The notes under the pieces: generated by a model
Told to the model about the DNA's origin: nothing
Database searches by the model: none
What the model saw: only the letters and a program-made list of their open reading frames with translations
Made by a program: the position numbers and the translations under genes
Assembly: GCA_904830895.1 (NCBI GenBank)
Contig: LR882958.1
Span: 2,660,001-2,724,000 of the forward strand
DNA: 64,000 bases
Direction of reading: 5' to 3'
From: Planktothrix rubescens CCAP 1459/22
GTDB taxonomy: Bacteria > Cyanobacteriota > Cyanobacteriia > Cyanobacteriales > Microcoleaceae
In this document: piece after piece, positions 1 through 8,085 of the stretch
How positions within the stretch are numbered: position 1 is the stretch's first letter
Layout: every line of letters starts with the position of its first letter

Positions 1-5
1 TAGGG

Positions 6-42
6 AAAAAAAACGGGGGGTTGTAAAGGAAAAAGAACCCCC
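6..42 (-). terminator. Intrinsic terminator of the BMP lipoprotein gene
   Basis: Read on the minus strand, a stem GGGGGTT / AACCCCC encloses a loop of about 14 bases and is followed by a G and a run of eight T. It lies about 85 bases past the stop codon of the minus-strand lipoprotein gene, which is the right place and orientation for rho-independent termination. Confidence 0.65.
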
Positions 43-128
43 AAGCATAGATAAAAAATGATGTTTCTCCGCTTGGCTCATGATTTTTCTAATGATAGTG
101 AACTAAATCTATACTGATCTATTTTGAT

Positions 129-1166
129 TTATTTTGATTTATTGTAATCTGTTGTTGACCCAGAAGGGGTAATATCAATTTTTCCGGTTATAACTTGTTG
201 TTTGATCTGATTAAATTTGGCTTCCTCTTCGGCTGTTAACGTGCCTCTAAAGGGGGCAAAATCATAAATTTGTTCCCGCAAACCATATTTATATTGTTTG
301 CCTTCCCAGCGTCCTTGCTGAACTAAAGTGGCAATTTTTAAGACTAATTCAGGAATATTCTGTAGAACACTGGTTAAAATTTTGCCCGGGACTAAGTTAT
401 ATTGATCTTTCGTCCAACCAATCCCATAAACCTCTGGTTTTTCACTGGCTAATTTTAAAGCTGAAATTCCAGCTTCGTTTGCGTTAATTGCCATAATATC
501 TACTCCTTTTTCCAACCAATCTAGGGCAACTTTATTACCTTTTTCTGCATCTGTCCAAGTTTGTAAAAATTTAGTATAGACTTCAATATCGGGCTTGGTT
601 GCGGTTGCACCCCGCCTAAATAATTCTGCTTCTTCTTGATAAACTGAGTAATCATATCCCACCATGTAACCGACTTTATTAGTTTTGGTTTTGATTGCGG
701 CTAATGCTCCGGCTAGATAACCTACTTCCCCGGAACGAAAAGCAACCGCTCCTAAATTTTTATTATTTCCAGAATAGCTTGTAACCAAAGCAAATTTGAT
801 GTCTGGAAAATCTTTAGCCACCTTTTCCATTGCCTCAATATAACCACCACTATGACCGATAATTAAATTATATCCCTGTTGGGCATAGCGACGAATTGAG
901 GCTTCAACGTCAGTATCTGGCACGTTTTCAGTATAATTAATTTCAGCATTATATTGTTTTTCAATTAATTTTAATCCTTCATAACTGGCTTGACTCCAAC
1001 TATCATCTTTTTTTATGGAACCCGGTAATATACTAGCTACTTTAAATTGACTCTGGGAATCGGAGGTTGTCAATTGTTCTTGATTCAACTGACTACAACT
1101 GACAATAATCACTAAAGTGATGATTCCCAGTAGGATATTGGTCAATAATTTTGGGGTTTGGAGCAT
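129..1166 (-). CDS. BMP-family substrate-binding lipoprotein
   Basis: Probable periplasmic binding lipoprotein of the basic membrane protein (BMP/PnrA) family, whose members bind nucleosides or related ligands for ABC importers. The N-terminus has a hydrophobic stretch ending in a lipobox-like IIVSC, so the mature protein should be anchored by a lipidated cysteine. The body has the typical BMP layout: an ASILPGSIKKDDSW-like ligand loop near residue 50, the GYLAGALAA motif, and a GIGW motif near the end. An upstream in-frame start at 1190 is possible, but the ATG at 1166 has an AGGA ribosome site five bases ahead and makes a normal signal peptide. No permease or ATPase gene lies beside it, so the ligand cannot be inferred from context. 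Confidence 0.85.
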   Translation of the reverse strand: MLQTPKLLTNILLGIITLVIIVSCSQLNQEQLTTSDSQSQFKVASILPGSIKKDDSWSQASYEGLKLIEKQYNAEINYTENVPDTDVEASIRRYAQQGYNLIIGHSGGYIEAMEKVAKDFPDIKFALVTSYSGNNKNLGAVAFRSGEVGYLAGALAAIKTKTNKVGYMVGYDYSVYQEEAELFRRGATATKPDIEVYTKFLQTWTDAEKGNKVALDWLEKGVDIMAINANEAGISALKLASEKPEVYGIGWTKDQYNLVPGKILTSVLQNIPELVLKIATLVQQGRWEGKQYKYGLREQIYDFAPFRGTLTAEEEAKFNQIKQQVITGKIDITPSGSTTDYNKSK

Positions 1167-1278
1167 ACAATTCCTGAATGTTAAAGGCAATAAATAACAC
1201 CTCGATTTAGAGAGTCAATATCATAGAGTAGGTATGACATCTGATCAACTTAGTAGATGCTTCCTTCTGCTATCTTCC

Positions 1279-2886
1279 CTAGCCACAAGCCCAAACAAAC
1301 GCAAACTGATCTTTATGGGTTTTGCATTGCAGAATATGGGCAATTCCCAGATCACCAAACGCATAGTTAAGGTTTTGCTCCGAAGCTAGTTGAAACACTT
1401 GCCGCATTGGAGCCTGACAAACGGGACAGCCTGGACACTCCATACCCTGAACCCAGCGCGGGTAGCCCCCCAGCTTATCGCTCTCATCCGTCGGGTATAG
1501 CTCATCGTAGTTATCCAAATCATCCAGACCCAAACGCTCCATCACCCCGTCCCACAAGTCATTTTCCTGCAACCGCTCCCAGCCGCTTACCAGCGCCACC
1601 AGATCATCAGGGTCGGGATAGTCTTCAATTTCTAGCCATTCGGTGATGGTCTTGGCTGGTAAATAAGTTCCATAATCTTCTCCATCAATTTGCGGTAGTG
1701 GTGGAGTTGAGCCCATACCCACTGGTTGTACTACACGAATTCTAACGTTTTTAATTAGGAATGGAACTCTACCATAATAAATTGTTCCTTCTTCTACCTC
1801 GAACCCACATTTATCAGACATACAGTGGAACATTTGCAATAGACCTGTACCAAACTCCTCACGGACAGGTTCTGGCAATTGACTCAAATTCAGTTGCAAG
1901 AATAGTTGCAGGGGCTCGGCGCAACAGGGGCAAGGGGGCCAGGTTTCATCTATTCCCAGCCAGGGACGACCGGAAAACTTGGAAGCTAGGCGATCGCCAT
2001 CCCCTTCAATCACAATCGGCTTCCAGGCGGGACGAACAAATTGGGTAATATTGAGATTAGAGTTAGGAGAATCATTTACTATTTGGGTAGGTAAAGGTGC
2101 TCCAGAAGATTGGGATGGGCTTGGCTTCCCTTTAGGCAATAGCACATAGCCTTTTTTCAACTTTTCATTGATTTTCTTATAGGCAGCAGTTACGGCTTTT
2201 CTGGGACTGCCATAGGTGCTGTTGTCGGTTTGTCCCGTCGTACCAATACGCCCATAGCGGAACGTGACCGTTAATCCACTCACCGTGACTTCATAGAATT
2301 TGTGGGACTTGTCATCGGAAAATTCTAGGTAAATGGGTTCATTGATATGACCTGGTGTATAGTAAGGGTCTTCACCGCGAATGGTGGAATGGTAGTATTC
2401 TTCGGCCGCTTCTTCGGAATCAAACTCACGCAGTTCGTCAGATAACAGATTTCCACCATAACCAGTATGAATGAACCTTACCTGCCGACCATCTAGGGTG
2501 ATATTTCCATAATTAGGCATTTTACCCGTATCGATCTCAAACTGATGGTTATTTAGATCGGGCTGAGGTAAGGGATAGCAAGGAAAGTCATGATTCCGTG
2601 ATTTATTACTGGGAATCAACACACTCCCACCCAAGAAAAAACTCCCATCCGCTAGGACAAATAATTCTTCAGTGAAAGCCGGGTTTGTCCAAGTCAGTAA
2701 AACGGAGCGACCATCGGTTGAGATGGTGTAATCACCCGAACGATGATGGTTTAATATCTCGCAAGTGCCATTGGGTTCAAATAAATAAGGGTATTTCTTA
2801 TTTTGCAGCCAGATGGAACCCGTTAGTTTTAGGTGAAGATATTTTTCTGGTTCAGAGGATAATTGAGGTGGGGGATTCTTAGGCAT
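1279..2886 (-). CDS. WGR-domain protein with DUF1963-like C-terminus
   Basis: About 535 residues in three parts. Residues 1-170 form a novel-looking beta-rich region. Residues about 180-250 are a WGR domain (YGRIGTTGQT, a lysine-rich helix, then GYVLLPKGK), a fold known from PARP-like proteins and thought to bind nucleic acid or protein. Residues about 285-535 resemble DUF1963/YwqG: GRPWLG near the start, WPPCPCCAEPLQLFLQLNL, and a closing CPVCQAPM with LQC, which could hold zinc. The ATG at 2886 is preferred over an in-frame GTG six bases upstream. The gene is followed, going leftwards, by the lipoprotein gene after a 112-base gap. Function is unknown; the WGR plus DUF1963 combination suggests a regulatory or stress role, but that is only inference. 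Confidence 0.75.
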   Translation of the reverse strand: MPKNPPPQLSSEPEKYLHLKLTGSIWLQNKKYPYLFEPNGTCEILNHHRSGDYTISTDGRSVLLTWTNPAFTEELFVLADGSFFLGGSVLIPSNKSRNHDFPCYPLPQPDLNNHQFEIDTGKMPNYGNITLDGRQVRFIHTGYGGNLLSDELREFDSEEAAEEYYHSTIRGEDPYYTPGHINEPIYLEFSDDKSHKFYEVTVSGLTVTFRYGRIGTTGQTDNSTYGSPRKAVTAAYKKINEKLKKGYVLLPKGKPSPSQSSGAPLPTQIVNDSPNSNLNITQFVRPAWKPIVIEGDGDRLASKFSGRPWLGIDETWPPCPCCAEPLQLFLQLNLSQLPEPVREEFGTGLLQMFHCMSDKCGFEVEEGTIYYGRVPFLIKNVRIRVVQPVGMGSTPPLPQIDGEDYGTYLPAKTITEWLEIEDYPDPDDLVALVSGWERLQENDLWDGVMERLGLDDLDNYDELYPTDESDKLGGYPRWVQGMECPGCPVCQAPMRQVFQLASEQNLNYAFGDLGIAHILQCKTHKDQFAFVWACG

Positions 2887-2908
2887 AGACACTTGGGTAT
2901 TTTTATAG

Positions 2909-3166
2909 TCAAATATAACTCAACTCCATATCAACTTCGGTCATAATTTCTAAAAACTCCTCTTTTCCCTCCCAAGGAGTAGCTAAAAATTCTTTCATCT
3001 GATTTAGTTTATCCTCCAGGGTAATTTCTTGAATAGATTCTTTTTGATTAATCTCGGAATCTCCTTCTCGTATTTTTCGAGCAATATTTTCTAACAACCA
3101 TAGTTTTTCAACTAAGGATAAATTATTGATTGATTTTTCTATTTCTAATAATTGTGGTGAGATCAT
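2909..3166 (-). CDS. Small antitoxin-like hypothetical protein
   Basis: An 85-residue acidic protein, mostly predicted helix (EIEKSINNLSLVEKLWLLENIARKIRE). The start with SL-EKL-LLE helices followed by an acidic tail resembles small antitoxin-like proteins that are common in cyanobacteria, but I see no toxin gene beside it. The ORF can be extended upstream to 3247, but the ATG at 3166 has a good AAAGGA site and avoids an unlikely hydrophobic leader. It ends 23 bases before the start of the WGR gene, so the two could be co-transcribed. The family is not firmly recognised. Confidence 0.55.
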   Translation of the reverse strand: MISPQLLEIEKSINNLSLVEKLWLLENIARKIREGDSEINQKESIQEITLEDKLNQMKEFLATPWEGKEEFLEIMTEVDMELSYI

Positions 3167-3342
3167 GTTAAATTGTCCTTTAAATTTGGATGGGTTTAAA
3201 TTTTTGATATCAATTATAAAAGATGCAAAAAAAATTAACACGAACATTTGATGTGATGATTGAAGATTTAGTATAAATTAGATAGGCTGTCAGTTTTCAC
3301 TAACAGCCTGTTTAATCTCTAAAATTAATCTTGTAGAATTTG

Positions 3343-6066
3343 TTAGAGTCTGAAAAAGGTTTTTCCTCTCAAGTCTTCATCCCAAGGAATATTAATAAAT
3401 TGGTAATTTTCCCAGTCTGTGGGATAAACAGGAGGGATATGAATATGATTTGATCTGACTAAGATTAACCAACGTCCATCTACGGTTAAATAACCCAATT
3501 CTGCGATATAATCCCGATCACTCATGGGAATAGAAATATGCCATTCTCTAGCCATCTCATCACACTCATATTCCTGCACCGACAATGGCGGCTGGGTATC
3601 AAGATCAATTGCAGTCACATCATAAACCCGCAGGAGAAGGTGTTTTCCTCCTTGGTGACGTAGATGTTCCTTATGTTCGTTGGGAATATCCCAATACGCA
3701 TAGGCCCAATTTGGGTCACGGGGTAACAGGAAAATCTGACTTTGACCATATCCATTGGGTAATGGTGGAAGTTCCTGGTCTACATCCGCCAGGGATGGCT
3801 CAAATTTTATTTCCTTTCCTACATTAAATTTAGTAGCCGCTACGCCTGTTTCTGAACGAACATCTTGATGAGATACTCCTAATTCTATTTCTTCATATCC
3901 CCCCGTAGACGGGGGGTTGGGGGGGGCAGATTCTACTGCTATTAACTGATGATCAACCTTAGCAACTGTTGATTGTATTTCTATAATATCTGATTCCAAA
4001 ATAACATATTTATTCTGAATTTCAGGCTCAGATTCTACTATTTCTAAAACTGGTATTTCCGGTTCCGTTAATTGATAATCAACTTTAGCAAGTGTTGATT
4101 CTATTTCTATAATATCCGATTCCAAAATAACAGATTTATTCTGAATCTCAGGCTCAGATTCTACTATTTCTGAAACTGGTATTTCCGGTTCCGTTAATTG
4201 ATCATTAACCGTAGCAACTGTTGGTTCTATTTCTATAATATCCGATTCCAAAATAACAGATTTATTCTGAATTTCAAGCTCAGATTCTACTATTTCTAAA
4301 ACTGGTATTTCCGGTTCCGTTAATTGAGCATCAACCGTAGCAACTGTTGATTCTATTTCTATAATATCAGATTCCAAAATAACAGATTTATTCTGAATTT
4401 CAAGCTCAGATTCTACTATTTCTGAAACTGGTATTTCCGGTTCCGTTAATTGAGCATCAACCGTAGCAACTGTTGATTCTATTTCTATAATATCAGATTC
4501 CAAAATAACAGATTTATTCTGAATTTCAAGCTCAGATTCTACTATTTCTGAAACTGGTATTTCCGGTTCCGTTAATTGATCATCAACTTTAGCAACTGTT
4601 GATTCTATTTCTATAATATCCGATTCCAAAATAACAGATTTATTCTGAATTTCAAGCTCAGATTCTACTATTTCTGAAACTGGTATTTCCGGTTCCGTTA
4701 ATTGATCATCAACTTTAGCAACTGTTGATTCTATTTCTATAATATCCGATTCCAAAATAACAGATTTATTCTGAATTTCAAGCTCAGATTCTACTATTTC
4801 TGAAACTGGTATTTCCGGTTCCGTTAATTGATCATAAACCGTAGCAACTGTTGATCCTATTTCTATAATATCTGATTCCAAAATAACAGATTTATTCTGA
4901 ATTTCAAGCTCAGATTCTACTATTTCTGAAACTGGTATTTCCGGTTCCGTTAATTGATCATTAACCGTAGCAACTGTTGGTTCTATTTCTATAATATCCG
5001 ATTCCAAAATAACAGATTTATTCTGAATCTCAGGCTCAGATTCTACTATTTCTGAAACTGGTATATTCTCAATTTGTGTTTTTGTTGTCAAAAATTCTGC
5101 AATTACAGTTTCATCTTCATCCGGGTCAATTTCATTGATTAATACTACTTCTGAAACTTCTTCAATTCCCCCATTTTTAACAGGATAAAATTCCGGCTTA
5201 GGAGAGTTTGCGGAGATGAAAAATTCTCCTTCCGGTGGGATTTTAACCTGATTTTCAAATAGGATTAATTCATGCGGGGGAATGGCGATCGCAGAATCTA
5301 AATTATCCCTCTCCGATTCTATTAAACTAATAGATGATCCTTGGGTTTGTAGATTATTTTCTAGTTGAAACGTTTCCGTCTGATGCCGTTTTTGAATAAT
5401 AGTACGAGGGAGAGAAACAGTAGTAACTGCTGGAGAAAATGGTGTTTTTAAAGGTTCTATAAACGGGTAATTACTATTAGGAGAAAATGGTGTTTTCAGA
5501 GGTTCTGTCAAACTATTAAAGTCCAGTTTAGTAGAATTTTTCTGAGGTTGCTCCCCGGTGACATCGGGTTTTGTAGATAAGGGAACAGAAATAGGGTCTT
5601 CTTGTTTTTTGACTGGGGACTTAGAACGTTGAGCTTTCAATTGTAAATTAACCCATAAACCCAAAAACGGGATCACAGGGAGTAACCACCATAACCAAAT
5701 CGGGATTTCTCCTTCCGTTGCGGGAACTGCCGTCGGCTGTATTTGGGAAGATTGCCCCACTAGGCTATCATTGTTCGCGTTAGTTTGGGGTGAACCCGAA
5801 TCAATCTGGCTCAATAGAATCTGTTGTTGAGAACTCAACCCTAACCCAGAATCTGATCCCGGTTTGGGTTTCAACTCTCCTACTGGGGGAACAATATTAA
5901 TATTCCTAACCTGTGGGGGAGACAACAAGGACGACTCTGAAAGCGCGGAAGAATTGACGCTAGAGTTAGAGTTCCATCGAGAAGTCGCCCAGGCGATGGG
6001 ACTCGTCGCTATTGATAACAATAACGTTAAGGTCAATATCGATGTATCTTTTTTATTTAACAACAT
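3343..6066 (-). CDS. DUF4912 protein with nine 42-residue repeats
   Basis: A 907-residue protein. The N-terminus has a signal-like hydrophobic segment (residues 8-27, ending AWA), then a Ser/Pro/Gln-rich stretch, a second hydrophobic segment at about 123-142 (WLWWLLPVIPFLGLWV), a long low-complexity region, nine tandem 42-residue acidic repeats at about 334-711, and a C-terminal DUF4912 domain from about 755 (PLPNGYGQSQIFLLPRDPNWAYAYWDI). DUF4912 is frequent in cyanobacteria and its biochemical role is unknown. The two hydrophobic segments suggest membrane attachment, with the repeat region as a spacer holding the C-terminal domain away from the membrane (inference). The repeats are nearly identical at DNA level, so length variation between strains is expected. 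Upstream lies a short palindromic repeat element. Confidence 0.85.
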   Translation of the reverse strand: MLLNKKDTSILTLTLLLSIATSPIAWATSRWNSNSSVNSSALSESSLLSPPQVRNINIVPPVGELKPKPGSDSGLGLSSQQQILLSQIDSGSPQTNANNDSLVGQSSQIQPTAVPATEGEIPIWLWWLLPVIPFLGLWVNLQLKAQRSKSPVKKQEDPISVPLSTKPDVTGEQPQKNSTKLDFNSLTEPLKTPFSPNSNYPFIEPLKTPFSPAVTTVSLPRTIIQKRHQTETFQLENNLQTQGSSISLIESERDNLDSAIAIPPHELILFENQVKIPPEGEFFISANSPKPEFYPVKNGGIEEVSEVVLINEIDPDEDETVIAEFLTTKTQIENIPVSEIVESEPEIQNKSVILESDIIEIEPTVATVNDQLTEPEIPVSEIVESELEIQNKSVILESDIIEIGSTVATVYDQLTEPEIPVSEIVESELEIQNKSVILESDIIEIESTVAKVDDQLTEPEIPVSEIVESELEIQNKSVILESDIIEIESTVAKVDDQLTEPEIPVSEIVESELEIQNKSVILESDIIEIESTVATVDAQLTEPEIPVSEIVESELEIQNKSVILESDIIEIESTVATVDAQLTEPEIPVLEIVESELEIQNKSVILESDIIEIEPTVATVNDQLTEPEIPVSEIVESEPEIQNKSVILESDIIEIESTLAKVDYQLTEPEIPVLEIVESEPEIQNKYVILESDIIEIQSTVAKVDHQLIAVESAPPNPPSTGGYEEIELGVSHQDVRSETGVAATKFNVGKEIKFEPSLADVDQELPPLPNGYGQSQIFLLPRDPNWAYAYWDIPNEHKEHLRHQGGKHLLLRVYDVTAIDLDTQPPLSVQEYECDEMAREWHISIPMSDRDYIAELGYLTVDGRWLILVRSNHIHIPPVYPTDWENYQFINIPWDEDLRGKTFFRL
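3933..5066 (-). repeat. Nine tandem 126-bp coding repeats
   Basis: Nine in-frame copies of a 126-bp unit inside the DUF4912 gene. Each encodes 42 residues of the form P-V-S-E-I-V-E-S-E-x-E-I-Q-N-K followed by SVILESDIIEIE and TEPEI. Copies 3 and 4 encode identical peptides, as do most of copies 5 and 6; the last copy (lowest coordinates) is the most diverged. The fixed 126-base spacing can be read from the recurring GGTATTTCCGGTTCCGTTAA block. Confidence 0.95.
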
Positions 6067-6196
6067 ATATATAGCAATCCTAAATCAGTTGTAATATTTC
6101 CATCTATCTCGACCCCTCCCAACCCTCCCCTTAGTAAGGGGAGGGCTAGGGTGGGGTTCTATATTCTGATCGCAAATCATTTAAGATTGCTATATA
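6067..6196. repeat. MITE-like element with inverted ends
   Basis: About 130 bp bounded by TATATAGCAATCCTAAAT on the left and its inverted counterpart ending in GATTGCTATATA on the right. In the middle is a perfect-looking stem, CCCTCCCCTTA / TAAGGGGAGGG. The left end touches the start codon of the DUF4912 gene, so it would form part of its leader. A related fragment (GGATTTAGGATTGCTATA) recurs near 10622. Confidence 0.6.
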
Positions 6197-6413
6197 ACCG
6201 CAAGCTGTTGACCGAAAATCCGAGGACGCCAGCCCCCAAATTCATTGGCGGGGATTAGTCCGATGGGGAATTCGTTCCCCATAATTTCTAATTTAACTGA
6301 AAATCACAGTTAACGATCAATATTTGAGCTTAGTCTATCAGAAAATTGGAGTATGGGGGACTGGGGCTAAGTCCCCGGGAATATCATATTGAATTCTTAA
6401 TGATTAATGTTTT
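6197..6413. other. Structured intergenic region with a UUCG hairpin
   Basis: No protein-coding signal is seen here. At 6263-6282 an eight-base-pair perfect stem, ATGGGGAA / TTCCCCAT, closes a TTCG loop, and at about 6355-6380 there is a further GGGGACT / AGTCCCC-type pairing. A small structured RNA or a long leader of a neighbouring gene is possible, but there is no family I can name. Confidence 0.35.
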
Positions 6414-6725
6414 TTATTCATCGTCATGAATATCATCCCCATAACCGGGAGAAGATTTATATAAATTATCTAATTGATTTCGCGCATCTTGAACGGACAA
6501 AGAGCGCATCACTAACAAAGGTTCATTAATTAAATTTCCCGTTTCATCGAGTAGTTCTGGATGTAGGGTTTTTCGCGTCTGTCCTGAATTATTTAACCCG
6601 CCATAGTTTCGAGGGTCATGAAGTTTATGGGATTCCATACTCACTGTCAAAAGACTTTGAATTAAATTCCGAACCGCGAGAAAAGCCAAAATTGTAAAAG
6701 CTAAGACGTAAACTAAATGTAACAT
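6414..6725 (-). CDS. DUF2973 family membrane protein
   Basis: A 103-residue protein with one N-terminal membrane helix (residues 2-21, LHLVYVLAFTILAFLAVRN), then a polar tail with LLDETGNLINEPLLVMRSLSVQDAR and an acidic end. This is the usual architecture of the cyanobacterial DUF2973 family. Its partner DUF2605 gene sits 196 bases upstream on the same strand, an order that is conserved in many cyanobacteria, so the two probably work together. The role is unknown. The start has a good purine-rich site (AAGGAGA) on the minus strand just before the ATG. Confidence 0.85.
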   Translation of the reverse strand: MLHLVYVLAFTILAFLAVRNLIQSLLTVSMESHKLHDPRNYGGLNNSGQTRKTLHPELLDETGNLINEPLLVMRSLSVQDARNQLDNLYKSSPGYGDDIHDDE

Positions 6726-6921
6726 TTTTATCTCCTTAATGCTAGGGTTTATTTGGTTAATCTAAAGCCGTTTTCTAATAGAAAGGGTATTTTATTTTAG
6801 AGCTTGATCCGGGGTGGGTCATTGAAACTCTCATTTACCTGGATTTTGATATATTCTATCAACAGATTGAACCTTTCTACTTAAAAAGTTGATTAATTTT
6901 TGGGGAGTTCAGCCTCCCATC

Positions 6922-7254
6922 TCAATTTTTGACATGATTAGCCTGTTCTACCCGAAAGCGAGTCGCCACTTGCCAACATTCTGTCAATAGTTTATGCCAA
7001 GGCATTAATACGGTCATTTCTATTCCAACTTGTCCCCCCGTGGCATAAAACATGGTTTTGGTCGCTATCACCTTCTGTTGGGCTTGGATAATTCGGTTCA
7101 ACAGGTCAGATTGTTGAGGCTGAGTCAAAAAGGACATCTCCTCCGTTTCTAAAAGATGGCGCGATCGCTCAAACCAGTATTCAAAATCCTCTAGTAGCGG
7201 TTCTAAGATCGATTTGAGAAGCTCTGACTCTTCGGGCAAGTTGGAACTTAGCAT
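6922..7254 (-). CDS. DUF2605 family protein
   Basis: A 110-residue, largely helical soluble protein: [25 protein letters not shown], then a linker and a second half with [18 protein letters not shown]. This matches the cyanobacterial DUF2605 family. It is followed on the same strand by the DUF2973 gene, its usual neighbour. No catalytic residues are evident and the function is unknown. The gap to DUF2973 (196 bases) contains no ORF. Confidence 0.85.
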   Translation of the reverse strand: MLSSNLPEESELLKSILEPLLEDFEYWFERSRHLLETEEMSFLTQPQQSDLLNRIIQAQQKVIATKTMFYATGGQVGIEMTVLMPWHKLLTECWQVATRFRVEQANHVKN

Positions 7255-7531
7255 GGATGGTTAGATTAAGACTTCAGTATAAGACAATATTAACACTCTT
7301 TACATTTCTTAATAATTTTCTTAACAAAAGTTTTATAGCCATGGATCTAAACCAGAATCAACCCTCTCCCCCAACGCAAATTGAGAGATCATTCTTAAAT
7401 AATTGTTAAGTTTATGGATATAACCCGAAAAAGTGTAACAATGAATACAGAAATAAAAAGATCATTTAAAATTCATTTACAATTTGTCTCAAAGACAGTC
7501 CCTTTAAAACTAAGCTCAGGAGAAACAGCAG

Positions 7532-7963
7532 ATGAAACTAACCTATCGTGGTCATCAGTACGAAACCTCTTTTTCGCCAGTTGATCTGGTAGAAAGCGAA
7601 TTAACAGGCAAATATCGGGGTCAAAGCGTCCACCTTCACTATCCTCGCCATGTTCCCGTGCCTCAAACCCCGCACCCCCTGAAATATCGGGGTATTTCCT
7701 ACGGAAGTACGGAGCCACAACATCCTCATCCTCTGCACGAAGTCAAAGCCATTGCCTCCAACAAAAGCCAAGTGGCGGAAACCCGTGGAGGAGCCTTACT
7801 CCATTTAGCCGCATCTGAGAAGCCACTGGACGAGAATCTGGCAAAAGTTCATGCCGATCATTTATGCCGTTTACTCGACCGTAGACGTCAAGCAGCAGTG
7901 GCCCGGGGCGATCTTCATCTGCTGCGTTTATTAGATTTAGAAGCAGAACATATTGCCTGCTAG
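7532..7963 (+). CDS. DUF4278 domain protein
   Basis: A 143-residue protein opening with KLTYRGHQYE, the signature of DUF4278, a small cyanobacterial family. The motif recurs as GKYRGQSV near residue 28 and LKYRGISYG near residue 50, so the N-terminal half has three related strands. The C-terminal half is helical and basic (CRLLDRRRQAAVARGDLHLLRLLDLEAEHI). The start is supported by an AGGAG site (CTCAGGAGAAACAGCAG) ten bases upstream. The 270-base upstream gap is the probable promoter region; I see no clear operator in it. Function is unknown. Confidence 0.8.
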   Translation: MKLTYRGHQYETSFSPVDLVESELTGKYRGQSVHLHYPRHVPVPQTPHPLKYRGISYGSTEPQHPHPLHEVKAIASNKSQVAETRGGALLHLAASEKPLDENLAKVHADHLCRLLDRRRQAAVARGDLHLLRLLDLEAEHIAC

Positions 7964-8085
7964 AGCAAGGCTTGACCCGGTTGGGTTTGAGCGATCCCAT
8001 CAGATATCTAACATCAAAAAACTTAGGAATATTGCTTCCTTAGTCTAAAATTGTTTCTGGACTTGTAGACAAGAAAAGAAGCCTT

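Noticed and set aside
3933-5066. Possible CRISPR array because of regular repeats
   Set aside because: The 126-bp units are adjacent, in frame and have no unique spacers; they encode a protein repeat.
7743-8000. 85-codon frame opposite the DUF4278 gene
   Set aside because: Antisense of a recognised gene, without own signals.
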